DNA of 64,000 bases, taken from positions 53,039,724 through 53,103,723 of the forward strand of contig OX637287.1 of the NCBI GenBank assembly GCA_951799445.1. The letters run 5' to 3'. Each line of letters begins with the position of its first letter. The stretch's first letter is position 1. The notes beneath the pieces were generated by a model, which saw nothing but the letters and a program-made list of their open reading frames with translations, ran no database searches and was not told where the DNA came from. This DNA comes from Pseudisothecium myosuroides (lineage: Eukaryota; Streptophyta; Bryopsida; Hypnales; Lembophyllaceae). A program made the position numbers and the translations under genes. Below, piece by piece: positions 26,528 to 39,400 of this stretch.

Positions 26528-26590
26528 CTCTTCACTACCGGTGTTGGAAATAACTTCGTCCACGTCCACGTGTACATCCTCACGCTCCAT
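26528..26590 (-). CDS. Candidate first coding exon of LTR G small protein
   Basis: ATG 26590 opens 21 codons (MEREDVHVDVDEVIS..., acidic) ending at GAG followed by the donor GTGAGT (26527-26522). H carries the same 63 bases at 63119-63181, with a third-position GTT to GTC difference. It lies about 1.82 kb downstream of the TATA box at 28408-28415. No function is known. Confidence 0.4.
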
Positions 26591-27304
26591 GGCAGTCTTT
26601 GGCTTTATTTTGAATTTTTTCCGAGCTCACCGCTTATTGAGAAAATATTACAATTTTTGATGATCTAAACTCCCTCTTTCCCTTCCTCCTTTCTTTTTCT
26701 TTCTTCCCCTCTCTTCTACACTAGCACTATTCCACCTAAGCTTTTATGAGTCTTACACTATGGTTTCAAACTACGAGAAGGGTTTAAATGTTCTTCCTAC
26801 CCTCTTACGCAGCCTTGCTTTGTGTCATCCTAATCCTCCTCCCAACGGTTGCAAGGAGTTCTTCTAGATTTCCTACCTAATCTCTTAGCTAGACACTATT
26901 CATCGTCTCTCTCCTTTCCACTCCTATAACACATCCTTCTCCCTAATTTCCTTCCATTGTGTGTAGGTGTGAGTGGTGATGCAAGTAGGATCGGATGTTT
27001 TTGTGCAGGTGGCGTGTGGAGTGGCAGCTTCTATTTCTCCCCCCCCCCTTTTTCTCTTGTGGTTTTGAAGTTCCAAGTTGAGTTTTTTCCTCTCCCCAAC
27101 TAGATTCCAAAATTTCAGACTTTAAAAGATCAAAAAATCAAAAAAAAAGGGTGATTGGGGCCCCGTAGGGCATCGTCTCGTTTAGTTCTGGAAATCCAGA
27201 AATTTAGTATTTCAGTCCAGCCAAGTTGACTAGTTCGATGCTGATGTTTAGTTCAGTCAAGTTGACTTAGCCCGATGCTGATGTTAATTCAGTCAAGCTG
27301 ACTG

Positions 27305-27440
27305 CCCGATGCTGCATGTTGGCTGTATATCTGGCTGTATGGCTGGCTGCTGGTCCGGTATGTTGCTGTATGCTGGCTGTATGCTGGCCGGTATGCTGGT
27401 TCGGTATGCTGGCTGTATGCTGGCTGTATGCTGGTCCGGA
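27305..27440. repeat. Short tandem repeat, GGCTGTATGCT type
   Basis: About eight imperfect copies of an 11-17 base unit (GCTGGCTGTAT, GCTGGTCCGGTAT) give rise to low-complexity open frames on both strands. Just before it (27210-27310) are three copies of a TCAGTCAAGTTGACT-type unit. Confidence 0.7.
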
Positions 27441-28407
27441 TTACTAGCTGCCCTTCCCAAAAATCCACACAACCGGGTTCCCTTAGGGGAACCCACTAAC
27501 ACAAACTAAAAACGGATTTTTGTAAGGGGTTAGGGCTAGGATCGAAGCTTTGCCGTCCGGGGAGTTAGGCCCCAAATTTTTAGAACGGTCACCTAAGCTA
27601 AGTGTTACGAGATGGTCACTCTCTTCCTAGAAACTCATGACCAATCTTGGAAGCTAAACTCTGGTCTTTTCCAAGAAGGTCTTGGAAACTAGACTTTGGA
27701 ATCTAAGGCTATGGAGGTTCAAGGCTCCGCCGTAAAATTGGTTTTAACACCAACTTTAGGACTTGTAACACTCCACGGGTTCAAAGCTCCGCCGTCTAAG
27801 ACTATTTTAACATACACTATAGGACTTGACGTGGTCACTAGTTCAAAGCTTCGCCGCCGTGGGGGGGTTTCACACCACAAGGGGAATATTAGAAGAAGGT
27901 AGAAAAGACAAATTTAAGGAACACACGTGACAAAGCCAAAGCTTCGCCGTCCCGAGGGGGTGTCCACACAACAAGGGGAATATTAGAAGAAGGTAGAAAA
28001 GACAAGTGAGGAAAACAACACGGTTAGGACATGTAAAGACACACAACTTCACAAGCTAAAGGCCCTTCAAAGCGGCATCGCCAAGGTGCGGTGGGGGGTG
28101 ACTTTAGGATTAGGACAAGACACCAAAAGACTCCTAAACTCACAAGTTAGATCACAAAGGAAGTACAAGAGAGAAACAAGGACTCTTAACTCGTAATAAA
28201 GGTACAACAACGTATGAGAAGTACACAAGGCAAGATAGAAGGACCCCCTAAGGACCTTCAAAGCTTGAAATCTAGCAACAATGGAGCAAAAAGTGCTCCA
28301 AAAACACCATAGAGGTTTTTGGCTTCAAACGCCAAAATATCCAAAGCAAATTGGACCCATGAACCCAAACAAAAGTGAGGGGGTGTTTTAGAGAGAAAAA
28401 TGGGGCC

Positions 28408-28415
28408 CTTATATA
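28408..28415 (-). promoter_or_regulatory. TATA box of LTR G
   Basis: TATATAAG on the minus strand, followed by GGGCCCC and a CT-rich stretch, as in LTR F at 5275. Confidence 0.7.
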
Positions 28416-29704
28416 GGTTTCCTAAGGGCTCACCCCTCTCTCTAAAGCTCTAAGGTAACCTTATCAACGGGGATTTTCATCCTCATCCTCAAAGATTTTC
28501 ATCCTACATCCTAAATTTCTACTCCTACCATCTATGCTGGACCAACATCCTAACTTTTGGAGATTAGCTCTAATCGCCAAACGGATTGCGCCGTTGGATC
28601 CAGATCGCCGTGTTTAGACCTACATCCTCCTGCCCCCCGTACCGAGGTCAAAAACCCATCGTAGGCTAATTTAGTTTAAAAACCAAATCGTGGTAAAATC
28701 CTAGATCTTGGAGGTCTCCTATTTTGAGAAATGTGAATAGCCTAGGGTCTCCAGTAGGTGCGAGAGAGTCGGGAAGGACTTTTGGTTGACTTCGTTTCGC
28801 CAAAGTTTGGTCCCGGAATGCCGGTCAACGCAGCGGGGACCCCGCCACGTGGTTAATTCCCGAGGAATCTCGCCGGTTCGGGTACTTGCCGCTATCGGAA
28901 TGTCGTGAAACTTCACGGAGCGCATTATTAACATAAAGCAAGCTAGTCTAATTTTTAGTGAGATTTTATTGTAACCTGGGTAATTTCCATGAAATTCCCG
29001 TTGGAGGTTAGGAGGGTTGACCACCCGGAAAAGGTTCTTCTGCAAGTCGGAAGATGCCGGGATTTTTCACGTGACCTCTCAGGGAGTCGCATGAAAGATG
29101 TGCGGGTGTGTTTCTGTACCTGGCACGATTGGTCAATGGAGATTGAAACTGGACATCTCCTTGAATTAGCGACGGTGCGGGAATCTTCTGCGGGTGGGGG
29201 AATCTTGGCAAACCGATTTCGCCGTTGGACTCCTGGCATGGGATTCACCCTAGAACACCATCCTTGGGCTATAGATTCCTCCACGGGCCCGGTCTTGCGT
29301 GAGTGGCTCCTGCATGCTAACAATCGGGATTTTGGGAATTCGTCGATCTAATGGGGAATTCTAAATCTAACTCTAGGACCCGACCTAGTGGCCTCGCTGT
29401 GGATCCCTCGGACCGACCTAGCCATGAATTGCCACATTCATGGTGGGATTTAGCCTTTTTGGGGCTGTGTGACTCGAATCCTCCAAATCTAACCTTTTTG
29501 TTATTTCTATACTATTTTTAGGCAAGGTTTGGGGGATTCTAAGTAAAAACACAAATCTAGACCAAATACTATAATGGGTATGACACAACCCTATTTTGGT
29601 TCTACACTCTTTTTATGGATTTTTCTATACTTTTATCAACTTTAAATTGCAAATTTCCAAAAAAATAATTCTACGAGTCCCAAGTGACAAATTGGGAGCT
29701 CACA

Positions 29705-30981
29705 CTAGTGCACCTCTATTTTCTTTCACTTCATGTTGTTATCTCAGAATACACTATCATGTTTACTATATATAAAAGTCAAAAATGAATTGTGTACGTG
29801 CATGGATAAAACCATTCTAGAACAGAACTTTATAATTGGAGATCTTGTGCAGAAAGTATCCGAATGTTTCGATCCCTATTCTTGTGCACAGTGTTTTTAG
29901 TTCTCAAGGATAGCATGTAGTACTGTGTCCAGTCACAGTAATCACTGAAACTAGGTTCAGTAATTGAAAGTATAGGTGTTGGTGATAGCTGATTTTTCAC
30001 AACATTCAGAAGGTAATAGAAGTGGAGAAACATGAATGCCGATTACAATTCATGTGTCACCAATTTCGGAACTTTATAGTCAAATTCGTGGACTGAGAGC
30101 TTCACAAGTGCAAAATCGATACAGAGAGGACTGGCATTTCTTATATTTTTTAGGAATTCAAAGCATGTACATGTCTTTGATGATGAGCCCAGGTTGTGCC
30201 TCATTTGTGTTTTAATGACCGGAGAGGTCGGACAAGGAAGACAATCATGGAAGGCATGCATTGGCACTCTGAAAGAAAATGAGAGCGTGCGCTAGCTTTC
30301 TTCAAAAATTGTATCTTTTCCGCGAAAGAGCATAAACTTGCCAAAGTAGAACATATATATTTGTATGTATGGTCAATTGCATGTCATTTACAAATATGTT
30401 GTCCACTTTCTAGTAGGAAGTGAAGCCAATTTAGAATGTACCATGTCATAGAAGTTGGACCAATTTGGAACCAACAATTTCAATATGAATTGCACTGAAT
30501 TGCACTTCAACCTCACAACAAGTGAGAAATGAATAATGTAGAGCCATACATGAATTTGGATTTCTTTCACATAGAATGTACAATGTCATATAGAATCTCT
30601 GGAAGATAGTAAAAGTGTCTTTGTGTTTGGGCAAAGAGTAAGCCAAAAATCATACAAGCATTTGTACTGCTGTGGATTTGAATATCTGAAAAGCAATAGT
30701 GAAGGTTCATTCCTTACATGAACCACTGAAAAGAAGTTGTAATTTTCACAAATTCTACCAGAAGTAGCTAGTAACTAGTGTGTAGGACGCAATGAACTCT
30801 TTCTTTATGATTTTGAATTGCATTATAGTGTAGTGATGATAAAATAGACTTGAATGTCATTCCAATGGAATAAGGAATTCAAAATTGCATTCCTTTTCAC
30901 TGCAGACAAGCCTTCTGAACCTCTCCTGTTGTCAACAACAGAGAAGGATCAGTTCATGAATACGATCTATGTTTACATGAC
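29705..30981. other. Sequence between LTRs G and A, nothing recognised
   Basis: AT-rich with only short frames. It joins directly, across solo LTR A, to the region upstream of TNP2 (34467-35159). It may be the leader or promoter side of that transposase gene. Confidence 0.4.
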
Positions 30982-33900
30982 TATCGTACGCGTAATCTAG
31001 GCGTAAGTATCTTTAACAACAAAACGTGCTAAAATGACACAAGTTATCGTCCCAGGAGATTCCAGACGTTGCTTCAAAATTAGTGTTTCTAGACCTCTAA
31101 GTTTCCGGATTTTGACCACCTCGAGAGGGGTCCTTTCAACACACGAACTCTTTTCTGGAACTACTTCCTTTCCGGATTCTCTTCCGGATCCGGCTCTACC
31201 CAATATTCCGGTTCCGTCTTTCTAACAAGTTGGTTTTCGATACCTCTGTTTTACCCTCAGAGGGTTCCTCACTTGCTCTTTCCGAGGGGTAGGGAACTGC
31301 ACCACTCCGTATCTGACATAAACTCTATTAACATAAAACAAAACACAACCCAAGAATAAATTTAGTTGAGTAAACAGGGTGGCATCCTCACAACATCCCG
31401 GATGGCCTATCCGGAAAGCTGGTCACACAGGGTAGCGTTAGGTCCTCCTTACTACAACGATGGATACCGGACTTCCGGAACTAAGGGAATGACTTCCTAG
31501 CTCTCGACCGCTCATGAGGTTGACTAGCCTTCCGGATGGGTGGAAATATTCCTCTGGCGGTTGCCTATCTCCGCACGGAACCGCCCCTGCGAATTCCGGA
31601 CTAGCTTCCGGACCACTCCTTGGTCTCCACCGGATTACCGTACCAGCGATTTAAAGGCGCCACTTTCTCACTGCGCAAGTCTAAAAACTCATCCGTAAAA
31701 CACACTCAGCCTAATCCGGCAGTCCAAGAATCCGGACTCCTCCCCTTGCACACTCTCACTTACACATCCACACAAGTGACTATAAACGCGATACGCAAGA
31801 GAATAATCCAACGAGTGCTTTCCTGAATGCTTCAGATTAAATGAACAAGGAAAAGGAATGACAGGCCAACAAGCCGGCCTGCCCTTAAAAACCCACAAAA
31901 AGGCAGCCAAAACGGCCACCAGAAAAACCGGCCAACGGCCAAACAAAAAGCAAAAAGGCAACGGCCCTGAAGACCGTTCCGTGAATACCGGAAAACCGTT
32001 TAACTCGTAAAAGTCCGGAACTACTGGCCCCACATCCGGAAAATCCGGTTCCGGAACTACCATCCTGGTAAGAATCCTAACTATTATTACGGCTACCCTA
32101 GATAGTCACCTATTCCTCTTAGCCTTCTTTACAGAAGTGCCACCTTGAGATGGCAATCCACCTGTCTTCTTGGGCGGGGTGTTCTTCGTCTTTGACCTGG
32201 TCCGGGGAGGCTGCAACTCTTCTTCCTCCGATTGAGTCGTCTCCTCCTCTTCCGATTCCGGGTCCGTCTCGCTCAGTAGCCGCCGTCCCCTTGGTTTCGG
32301 AACAGTAAGATCGATGAGCTGGGACGGCGGTGGTATCTGGAGAAGGGGTTGGAGCATGTGAGTGAAACTCACCGGATCCGTCCGAGCTGGATTCAACACC
32401 GTTTCGGGTAAAGCTGGTTCCCGGAAAGTGAAAGCAGCTGGTCTGTCGGGGAAGAGATTTGCTACCGACGCAGTCCTTCCGGCTGGCACGCCTAGAACAA
32501 CGTCCTTCACCGGAGTCGTGGCCGCAAACTGCTTCACTAGCGACCTCCTCTTCTGGGCCGATGCTGTTCCGGCTTGCGACGTTCCGGCAATTATTTTGCT
32601 CTTTGCCGGAGAAGGCTGGTTTTGTGCCCCTCCTTCTTGGAGATCCTGACCCAGGTAAAAAAGGCCTTGGTCTAACCCCTCAAGCGGATCCAGGTTTCCC
32701 AACAGTTGCCGGACTTCCTTGAGCATCCCTTCGATCCGGACTTCAAAATCGACGAGGATGTTCACCACCTTCGATCCGACCACGTGACCATCCTTCACCA
32801 TCTGAGAATTCCAGAGTGTAGCTCTGGCCAGAATATCCGCCGGATTGTCAAACAGGTCCCGGACATTCCGGACCAGATCGAGGGCTTCTACCTCCTTTGC
32901 TTCAGCGGCCATCCGCTCTTTATCCAACCACGCAGCTTGCTCTTGAAACCGGTCCCGTTCTTGCTCCAAGGTCAGAATCCGGTCCTCCAGCTGCTTCACC
33001 GCTTCCGGATCTGGCCTTTCCGTCAATGCCACCAAGAGTTGGGTTTCTTCTTTCACACCCAATTTCTCGCACATCTCCCGGATCAGCGCCGACATCCGCT
33101 CATTCTGTGCCCAGGTAGCTAACAGCCATTTGATGGTGGCCTCTAGCTGATCCGTTTCCGGAAGTGGTTCTCGGGGCTTCTCTACCTCCTCGGCTTCTTA
33201 TTTCCCCCGCGCACCCTGATCAGTCGACTTCCGGCGCGTCCCTCCAACGTTAGGTGATGCATGCTCCGGTTCCGGTTCCTCTTCTTCCGGCTCGAGCTCA
33301 TCTGGTTCATCCTCCGCGGGAAGTCCGTACTTCAACAGATTCTCGCCCTTCCGGTACACTGTCATTTCCGGTCCGGCCAGTGCATCCTCGGAGTGATATA
33401 GATGGAAAAGATAGGGGCTAATCGGACTCGACTTCTTGTTCGCAATATTAACCGCTAACTTTTCCACTACGGAGTGAATGATCACTCCCCAACTGACCAG
33501 CCTGGGAGCCGGATTCTCTCTATCTCCCAGCGCTCCGAAAATAGTATTTGCCACGGTCATTGTAATCCGGGTGGGCTTTTCCGGATACAAAATAGGGATG
33601 AGGAATGCTAACAACTGCCCATCCCGGGGACTCTTACAGTCACTCGCGGCGTTCCCTTCCTTGGAATCCGCATGACTCCGGAATACCTCCACGGCGTAAG
33701 TGTTCGTCCGGGACGCCATTCCGGAACCTCTGGTTGGCGTAAAGTACGCCTTCGCCCACAATTCCGGAGTCTAGGCCCTAGATCGACCCCTTATCGATAA
33801 ATCAAACTGATTACCCACTCCGGAAATCAGCTCGTCAATCATCTCTTCACTCCGGACGTTCCATGGACGTTTTTCCAATCCTAAACACCCCATGATTTCT

Positions 33901-34461
33901 AGGTCTTCCTCTAACTCCTTAAGGCGCTCCGGATCTGATGGGATAACCGGACGCACGCCCCGGGCTGTCACTACCGACCTCCGGGATCGACTCGCTTCCG
34001 CCATCTCACCAACTGCTAAGACAATCCGGTGCAATCGGCACCTTCTTCCCTTTCTCTCCCTAAAACGCCCTAACTCACCACTCTTTCTCTCTTCTAACGC
34101 ACCGTGGAAGAGCACGGGTAAAAAGAGACTGAATGAGGCTGGCGGTGGGGTTTAAGTACCTGTCGGAACCCTAAGTTCCCGCCGCCGAAAAAGTTCCCGT
34201 AAGTTCCCTAGCCGGAACCTAGGCAATAGGTTTCTACGATCCGGAACTTTCCGGCTTTCCGGCTTTCCGGCTTTCCGGCTACGGTTTCTGGAAGACTGCG
34301 TAACCTATTTAGAGTTTTATCTTTTCTACGTAGAAACTAATTTCTATTTCTAATATCTAAGCCCTAAATTTGTATTTAAATGCAAAAATTGAAAAAGTTC
34401 TGCTACTTTTACCTCCACTAAATTGTTAATTGGGACTTTCCGGATGATACGTACTCCCACA
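30982..34461 (-). mobile_element. Solo LTR A, 3.5 kb, carrying an LTR gene
   Basis: On the minus strand it starts TGTGGGAGTACG and ends CGTACGATA. It is flanked by ATGAC at 30977-30981 and 34462-34466. It is 3480 bp with no internal domain. Inside are a TTAAA box (34150-34158), the LTR gene (32106-34004), a small CTTTCCGGC tandem (34242-34280) and the TCGTTGTAGTA motif (31450-31460, minus). It is related to LTR B but clearly diverged from it. Confidence 0.93.
32106..34004 (-). CDS. LTR-encoded protein, A family, two in-frame stops
   Basis: A single frame of 633 codons runs from ATG 34004 to TAG 32106, interrupted by TAG 33771-33773 (at a Trp conserved in B, D and E, before TPELW) and TAA 33198-33200. 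The N-terminal domain has VIPSDP, MGC, RPW, SDCK, PILYPEKPTRIT, NTIFGAL and SPYLFHLY. There follow an acidic linker, a coiled coil (about residues 330-420) and a block matching SKVVNILVDF in family B. A Pro/Ser/Thr-rich region then leads to a basic end, VKKAKRNR. No frameshift is seen, which is unusual for a decayed gene. Function unknown. Confidence 0.7.
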
Positions 34462-35159
34462 ATGACAAAGGGAATTGAGTGACTAGTATAGAAAGTGCTA
34501 GAAGAAAGTATTGTTCTGAAAGCAATCTCTATCCCCTTCAAGATTAGAGAAGCACACTTCTTGTAGTCTTCATACAGTACTTTCTGGAAGTCATACTCTT
34601 AATGGCTAAAGTTCCTTGTGTATGAGTCTTACAAGGTAGAACGGAATCAACTATAGCTGGGCATTTCGTGAGAATGAGAAGGAAAACTCCGACTGACCAA
34701 AAATCCTGTCTGGGAACATTACAAGTCTGCACATTTGGCGCGGAGCTTTTCGGTAATTCATTGCAGTCAATTTTTTTGATATTCACTTGACAGTAATTGC
34801 ATGGTATCCCTGCCTTTTAAGTAGGCACCATCGAAAATGTCATCCACATTATATGTTGTTACCTTGACGAAGGCCTTCTTTATATTGAAAGAACTTCAGG
34901 ACACCATATTTTTAGTGAACAAGGAAAATTTTTGGACGTTTGTTGCTGAAGCATATGCTGTGAGGTCTATGCCAATGATGCACTTCATCAGTTGTATCAT
35001 GAGCGCATTGTGTGCCTACAGTGCATGGAACTCTTCAGTCTTTGTTAGGTAGTCTATGTCTGCTGAGTACAATGACAGCGTCATAGGTTTTGAAAATAGT
35101 TTAGACCACCATTCTGACTACTTGTTCTTGTTGTCCAGCATTGTCAGTAATACCTTCAA
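34462..35159. other. Upstream region of TNP2 gene
   Basis: No domain found. It continues 29710-30981 after removal of solo LTR A and its target duplication (ATGAC), and probably holds 5' untranslated sequence of the transposase. Confidence 0.4.
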
Positions 35160-36403
35160 ATGAGCACAGAACTAGGTCTATCAGTGCCCCTATCTACGGC
35201 TGGAAGGCAACGGCTTCGCGATGATCGTCTTTGGATTCGTGAAGTGAGCAGAGCTCATTTCTTGAACATGCGACGCATGCATTGCCCTTGTGTGAAGTGC
35301 AAGGGTCAACGGAAGTGGTTGGTGTCCACCGTCAGGCATCACCTTTTACGGAATGGACGGCACTCTCAATTCCGAGTGTGGAGAGGTCCCGGAGAAAGAG
35401 ATTCTTCAGACAATGAGTGGGAAGAGGCATTCTGGAAGTATCCTGACATGGAAGAAGTAGTGCTTGATGAGCATGTGCGTACGCAGGAGATGGTACATGA
35501 TGCATTGTACAAAGAGGATGATGTGGGGACACTGGAGGAAAGAGCTCGTGATGTTGTTCAGGAGACTTTTACAATCGCTGATGATGTTGTTCTGGAGACT
35601 TTCACAATTGCTAATGATGTTGTTCTGGAGACTTTCACAATTGCTGATGATGTTCACGAAGAATGCAGCAGAAGTGATAATGACGATGACAATGTCACGG
35701 ACGATGACAATGTGGCTGACAACATCACGAACGATGACGGTGGTGCTGAAGCTGACGCTTCTGCAAGCAGGGAAGACTGTGGAAGAGAGGCTGGCTTTGA
35801 TGCTTCAGCACTAGAAGAAGCTCTCCATGAATTGTATGCCGGAGCAAGGTGTAGTACGTTGGCAGCAACTATATTGATAATGAACTTGTGTACTGTGCAT
35901 GGTGTGAGCAACAGCTGTGCAGATGAGTTGCTTAGTTTAATGCAAGGTCACCTACTTCCTGAGGGTAATCATCTTCCCAAAAATTATTATGTTGCGAAGG
36001 CGTTGACCAGAAAGCTAGGACTCACTTACAACAGCATTCATGCTTGTGAAAATGGTTGTGTGCTATTTCGAGGTGACTATGCAGATGCCTTGCGTTGCCC
36101 CCACTGTAGTGGGCCAAGGTATAAGGATGAACGACGGAAAAAGTTTCCAGTGAAAGTGTTGCGACACTTTCTAGTAATTCCGAGGTTACAAAGAATGTTT
36201 CGCAATCCTGCCATTTCAGAGCTCATGACATGGCATTCCCGGAATCAAAGTAATCGACAGGGGGGAGACAATTTGGTGAGACATCCATGCGATTCAAAGG
36301 CGTGGCATCATTTTCACACTGAAGTGGATCCATCATTTGGAAGAGAGCCACGTAATGTGCACTTTGCCTTGGCCGCGGACGGTGTGAATCCCTTCAAGCA
36401 AAC
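35160..36403 (+). CDS. CACTA TNP2-type transposase, N-terminal part
   Basis: An uninterrupted frame of 414 codons up to the LTR B insertion. Residues about 20-90 match the transposase-associated domain of plant CACTA elements (DRLWI, then MHCPCVKCKGQ, then VRHHLL). A variable acidic region follows, with three tandem copies of an 11-residue unit (DVVLETFTIA). From about residue 240 the sequence matches the TNP2 family (Transposase_21): CENGCVLFRGDYA, CPHCSGPRY, LRHFLVIPRLQRMF, HPCDSKAWHHF and LAADGVNPF. It would act in the nucleus, cutting and joining element ends. The frame resumes after LTR B at 39913 in exactly the same phase. There are no internal stops, so this copy was probably intact when B landed. 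Confidence 0.85.
35545..35655 (+). repeat. 33-bp tandem repeat in TNP2 coding sequence
   Basis: Three copies of a 33-base unit encode DVVLETFTIA plus one variable residue, followed by Asp/Asn-rich repeats. The unit length keeps the frame. Confidence 0.85.
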
Positions 36404-39400
36404 TGTCGCATGCGCAATCTAGGCGTAGGTATCCTTAACACCAAAATGATGATAAGATAACACGAAATATCGTCCCAGGAGATTCTAGTATGTTTCAGCA
36501 AGCTAAGGAGTTTCCGAGTCGTAATCCAAACAACAAAAACCCCAAGCAACACCTCTTTATTTTCCTATTTCTTACACAATGTTCTTCTAGATCCCAATCC
36601 GGATCTATCTCTTTCCGGTTTCCGGTATGATTCGGATTCCAGGTCTCACTTCTGGACTTCAACTGGTTTTCTATTCCCCTGTTTTACCCTCAGGGTATCC
36701 ACCTTTGATCTTTAGAGGGGTAGGAACGCACCACTCATAGACATCTATTTCTCTGCACAAAACTTCACACAAAACAATCCTAACCGAGTTTTTATTGTAG
36801 AATAGAGAAAGTAATAATCCTCACAATTCTCCGGGTAGCTTGCCCGGAAAACAGATCACTCAGAATTGCATCCTTCCGCTTCTACTACAACGACAGATTA
36901 AGACAGCCGGAACTGAAAGAGATTTGTGCAGCTATCTACCAGACTGATCCTATGGTTGGCAGACCTTCCGGTGAGTGGGGATTTTTTGCTGGCGGTTGCT
37001 AATCTCCGCTCGGAACCCTCCCTGGATTCCGGACTCGCATCCGTACCACTCCTTAGAACCGGATCACCGTTACGGCAATTTAAAGGTACCACGCACAAGT
37101 CCTTACTCACAAGTCTAGTAAAGTTTCCTCACAAACTTACTCGCTCAAATCAGATCCAACTAATTCTCAACCCGGATTCCCCTTCATCCGCCCTCTCTCA
37201 CACTTTCACCATTCATAAACAACTCAAGAAAACGCACACATAGCCAGAAATCCAAATGTCCACTTAGTGGCTCAGATTAGAGAAAAGAGAATATGAACAT
37301 AAACTAATGCACACAAAATGGGCAAGGCTGGAATGAAAGGGCAACAAGCTGCCCTCCACTTAAAACCCAAACAAAAAGCCAAAAAAGGAACACTTGAAAA
37401 TCCAGGTGACCAATCAGTAACCAACCGTAATATCCGGAAAGTTCAAAGTCAACTACTCCTAAGAATACGGAACTGGGCCCCACGCACGGAAAATCCGCTC
37501 CAGATTAAAAATCCTAAAACTGCAAGCATACTAACTACTTTCCCTGCTTTGATTTCTTCGCGCTGCTACTTGGCCCTGCAGGTGGTTTCCTGCTCCCTTT
37601 CGGTGGAGTGGACTTCGTTGCAGCCCGGGTCGGAATCTTCCACTGGATCGGCGGCGGGTCGTCATCCGAGGCCGTCTCATCCCCGGAAGTAAATTCTCCC
37701 TTCTCAGACTCCTGGATCATCTCCACTCTGGTCTCTCTCTCTGGCGAATCGTCCAGCTGAATTGGTGTTGTATTCCTCTTGGGCGATGCCTTCTGCATAT
37801 GAGTAAAGTCGACCGGATTGGTCCGAGCCGGGTTTGCCAAGGCCCCCATCCGGTGGATTAAATCGCTCCGGACGGATGTCCCGGATGCCGGAACAGAACT
37901 CCCTGCTTCTACCGGAATCGACTGGACACTCCTCGTCTGGCCGAACTTAGTGATCTTCGTCTGGATCCATGCCTGACCTGAAGTAGGTCTTGGGGATGCC
38001 GGTAAACTCATCCCTGCCCCCGGCTTCTGGGGTGTCTTCAACAAGTCGACGTTGGGTAGCTCCGGAAAGTGGGTGAAGTCCAAGGGCTTGTTCGGGTCGA
38101 GGTGCCCCAACAGTTGCGCCATCTCCTTCAAAATCCCTTCCATCCGGGCCTGGAAGTCCACCAAGATCGTTACCACCTTGGACCCGGATAAGTGGCCTAT
38201 GCCACTCAGCTGATTGGTGAAGAGTCGGGATTTGACAACAGCTTCCGCGGGCTGCTCCACCAACGCGGTCAGATTGTAGACGAGTTGGAGAGCTTCTGCC
38301 TCCTTCTGCCGTGCAACTGCGGCATCCGTATCCGCCCAGTTCACCCGACCTAACAGGTCATCCCTTTCCTTCTCCAAGCTCTTGATCCGCTCGTCCTTCT
38401 CACAGAGCAGATCCGGGCTCGGTAGTTTCCGGATCTGATTTATGATATCTTCCGGCTCCACCTTCAGCTCTGCAGCAATCCCTAGGATCATGTCGGACAT
38501 CCCGAAATACATGTGCTTGGCCTCCTCCATCCATTGCGTTCCGGCGTCGAAGAAGTCCGACTGCATTTCCGGTTTCGGGGGTTGACTCGGCTCTCCTTTT
38601 TCCGGGGTTAACTGTTCCACCCTCGAGTTTGGATTGGTCGACTTCCTTCTCTTCTCCCGTTTGTCGACCAGGTCCTGCTGCTGCGGTTCTTCTTCCTCGT
38701 CCTAGTCTTCTTCTTCTTCCTCCTCCTCTCCCTCGATTGGAGTATCCGGTGGAATTTCGTGCGTGAGTCCGTACTTTACTATTTCCAATCCGGTGTTGTA
38801 AATCACCATCTCTTCACTAGTCAGCACCTCCTGATGGTGATACAGGTGAAACAGGTACGGACTGAGAAGACTCGGCTTCCCCTTCCCTATGTGCGACACG
38901 AGCTTCTTTACTATCCCGGCTAGAACTTTCCCCCAGTGAACTACCTTATCTTCTAAAGCCCCAAAGATAGTGTTGGCCACCGTAACCGTAACTCGGGTGG
39001 GCTTTTCCGGATACATGATCGGAATCAAAAATTCCAACACCCATTTCTGCCTAGCGTCCTTACAGTCACTCACGGGGTATCCGTCCTTAGTGGTAACCGG
39101 ATTGCGGAACTTCCCAATCCCGTACGTCTCTACCCGAGAACCTAATCCGGATCCGTTCTTCTCAAACCCGTATACGTTAGCCCATACATCCGCCGTCCAT
39201 GCTCTGGGTTGGCCTCTCATAGTCAACTCGAACTGATTCGGGACTCCCGAGATCAGCTGCTCCAGCATCTCCGCGTTCTTAACATTCCACGGTCGGTGGA
39301 TCAAACCTACGCACCCCATCCGGGTCAAATCTGTCTCTAACTCCTTCCGGTGCGTTGGGTCGGTGGGAATAGCCGGTCTAACTATCTGAGTTGAGACAGA

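Larger units (their letters stand above)
24931..29704 (-). mobile_element. Solo LTR G, 4.8 kb, with target-site duplication
   Basis: On the minus strand it starts TGTGAGCTCCCAATT and ends GCGCCCACA. It is flanked by CTAGT at 24926-24930 and 29705-29709. It belongs to the same broad group as F (shared ends, TATA layout, the CGGCGAAGCTTTG modules and a terminal hairpin) and is close to H: 24931-25260 and 26240-26660 are nearly the same as 61156-61500 and 62870-63250. It has no internal domain, so it is a solo LTR (4774 bp). Confidence 0.92.

Noticed and set aside
27293..27509. Open frames in both directions around 27300-27500
   Set aside because: They arise from a short tandem repeat and are not conserved in H.
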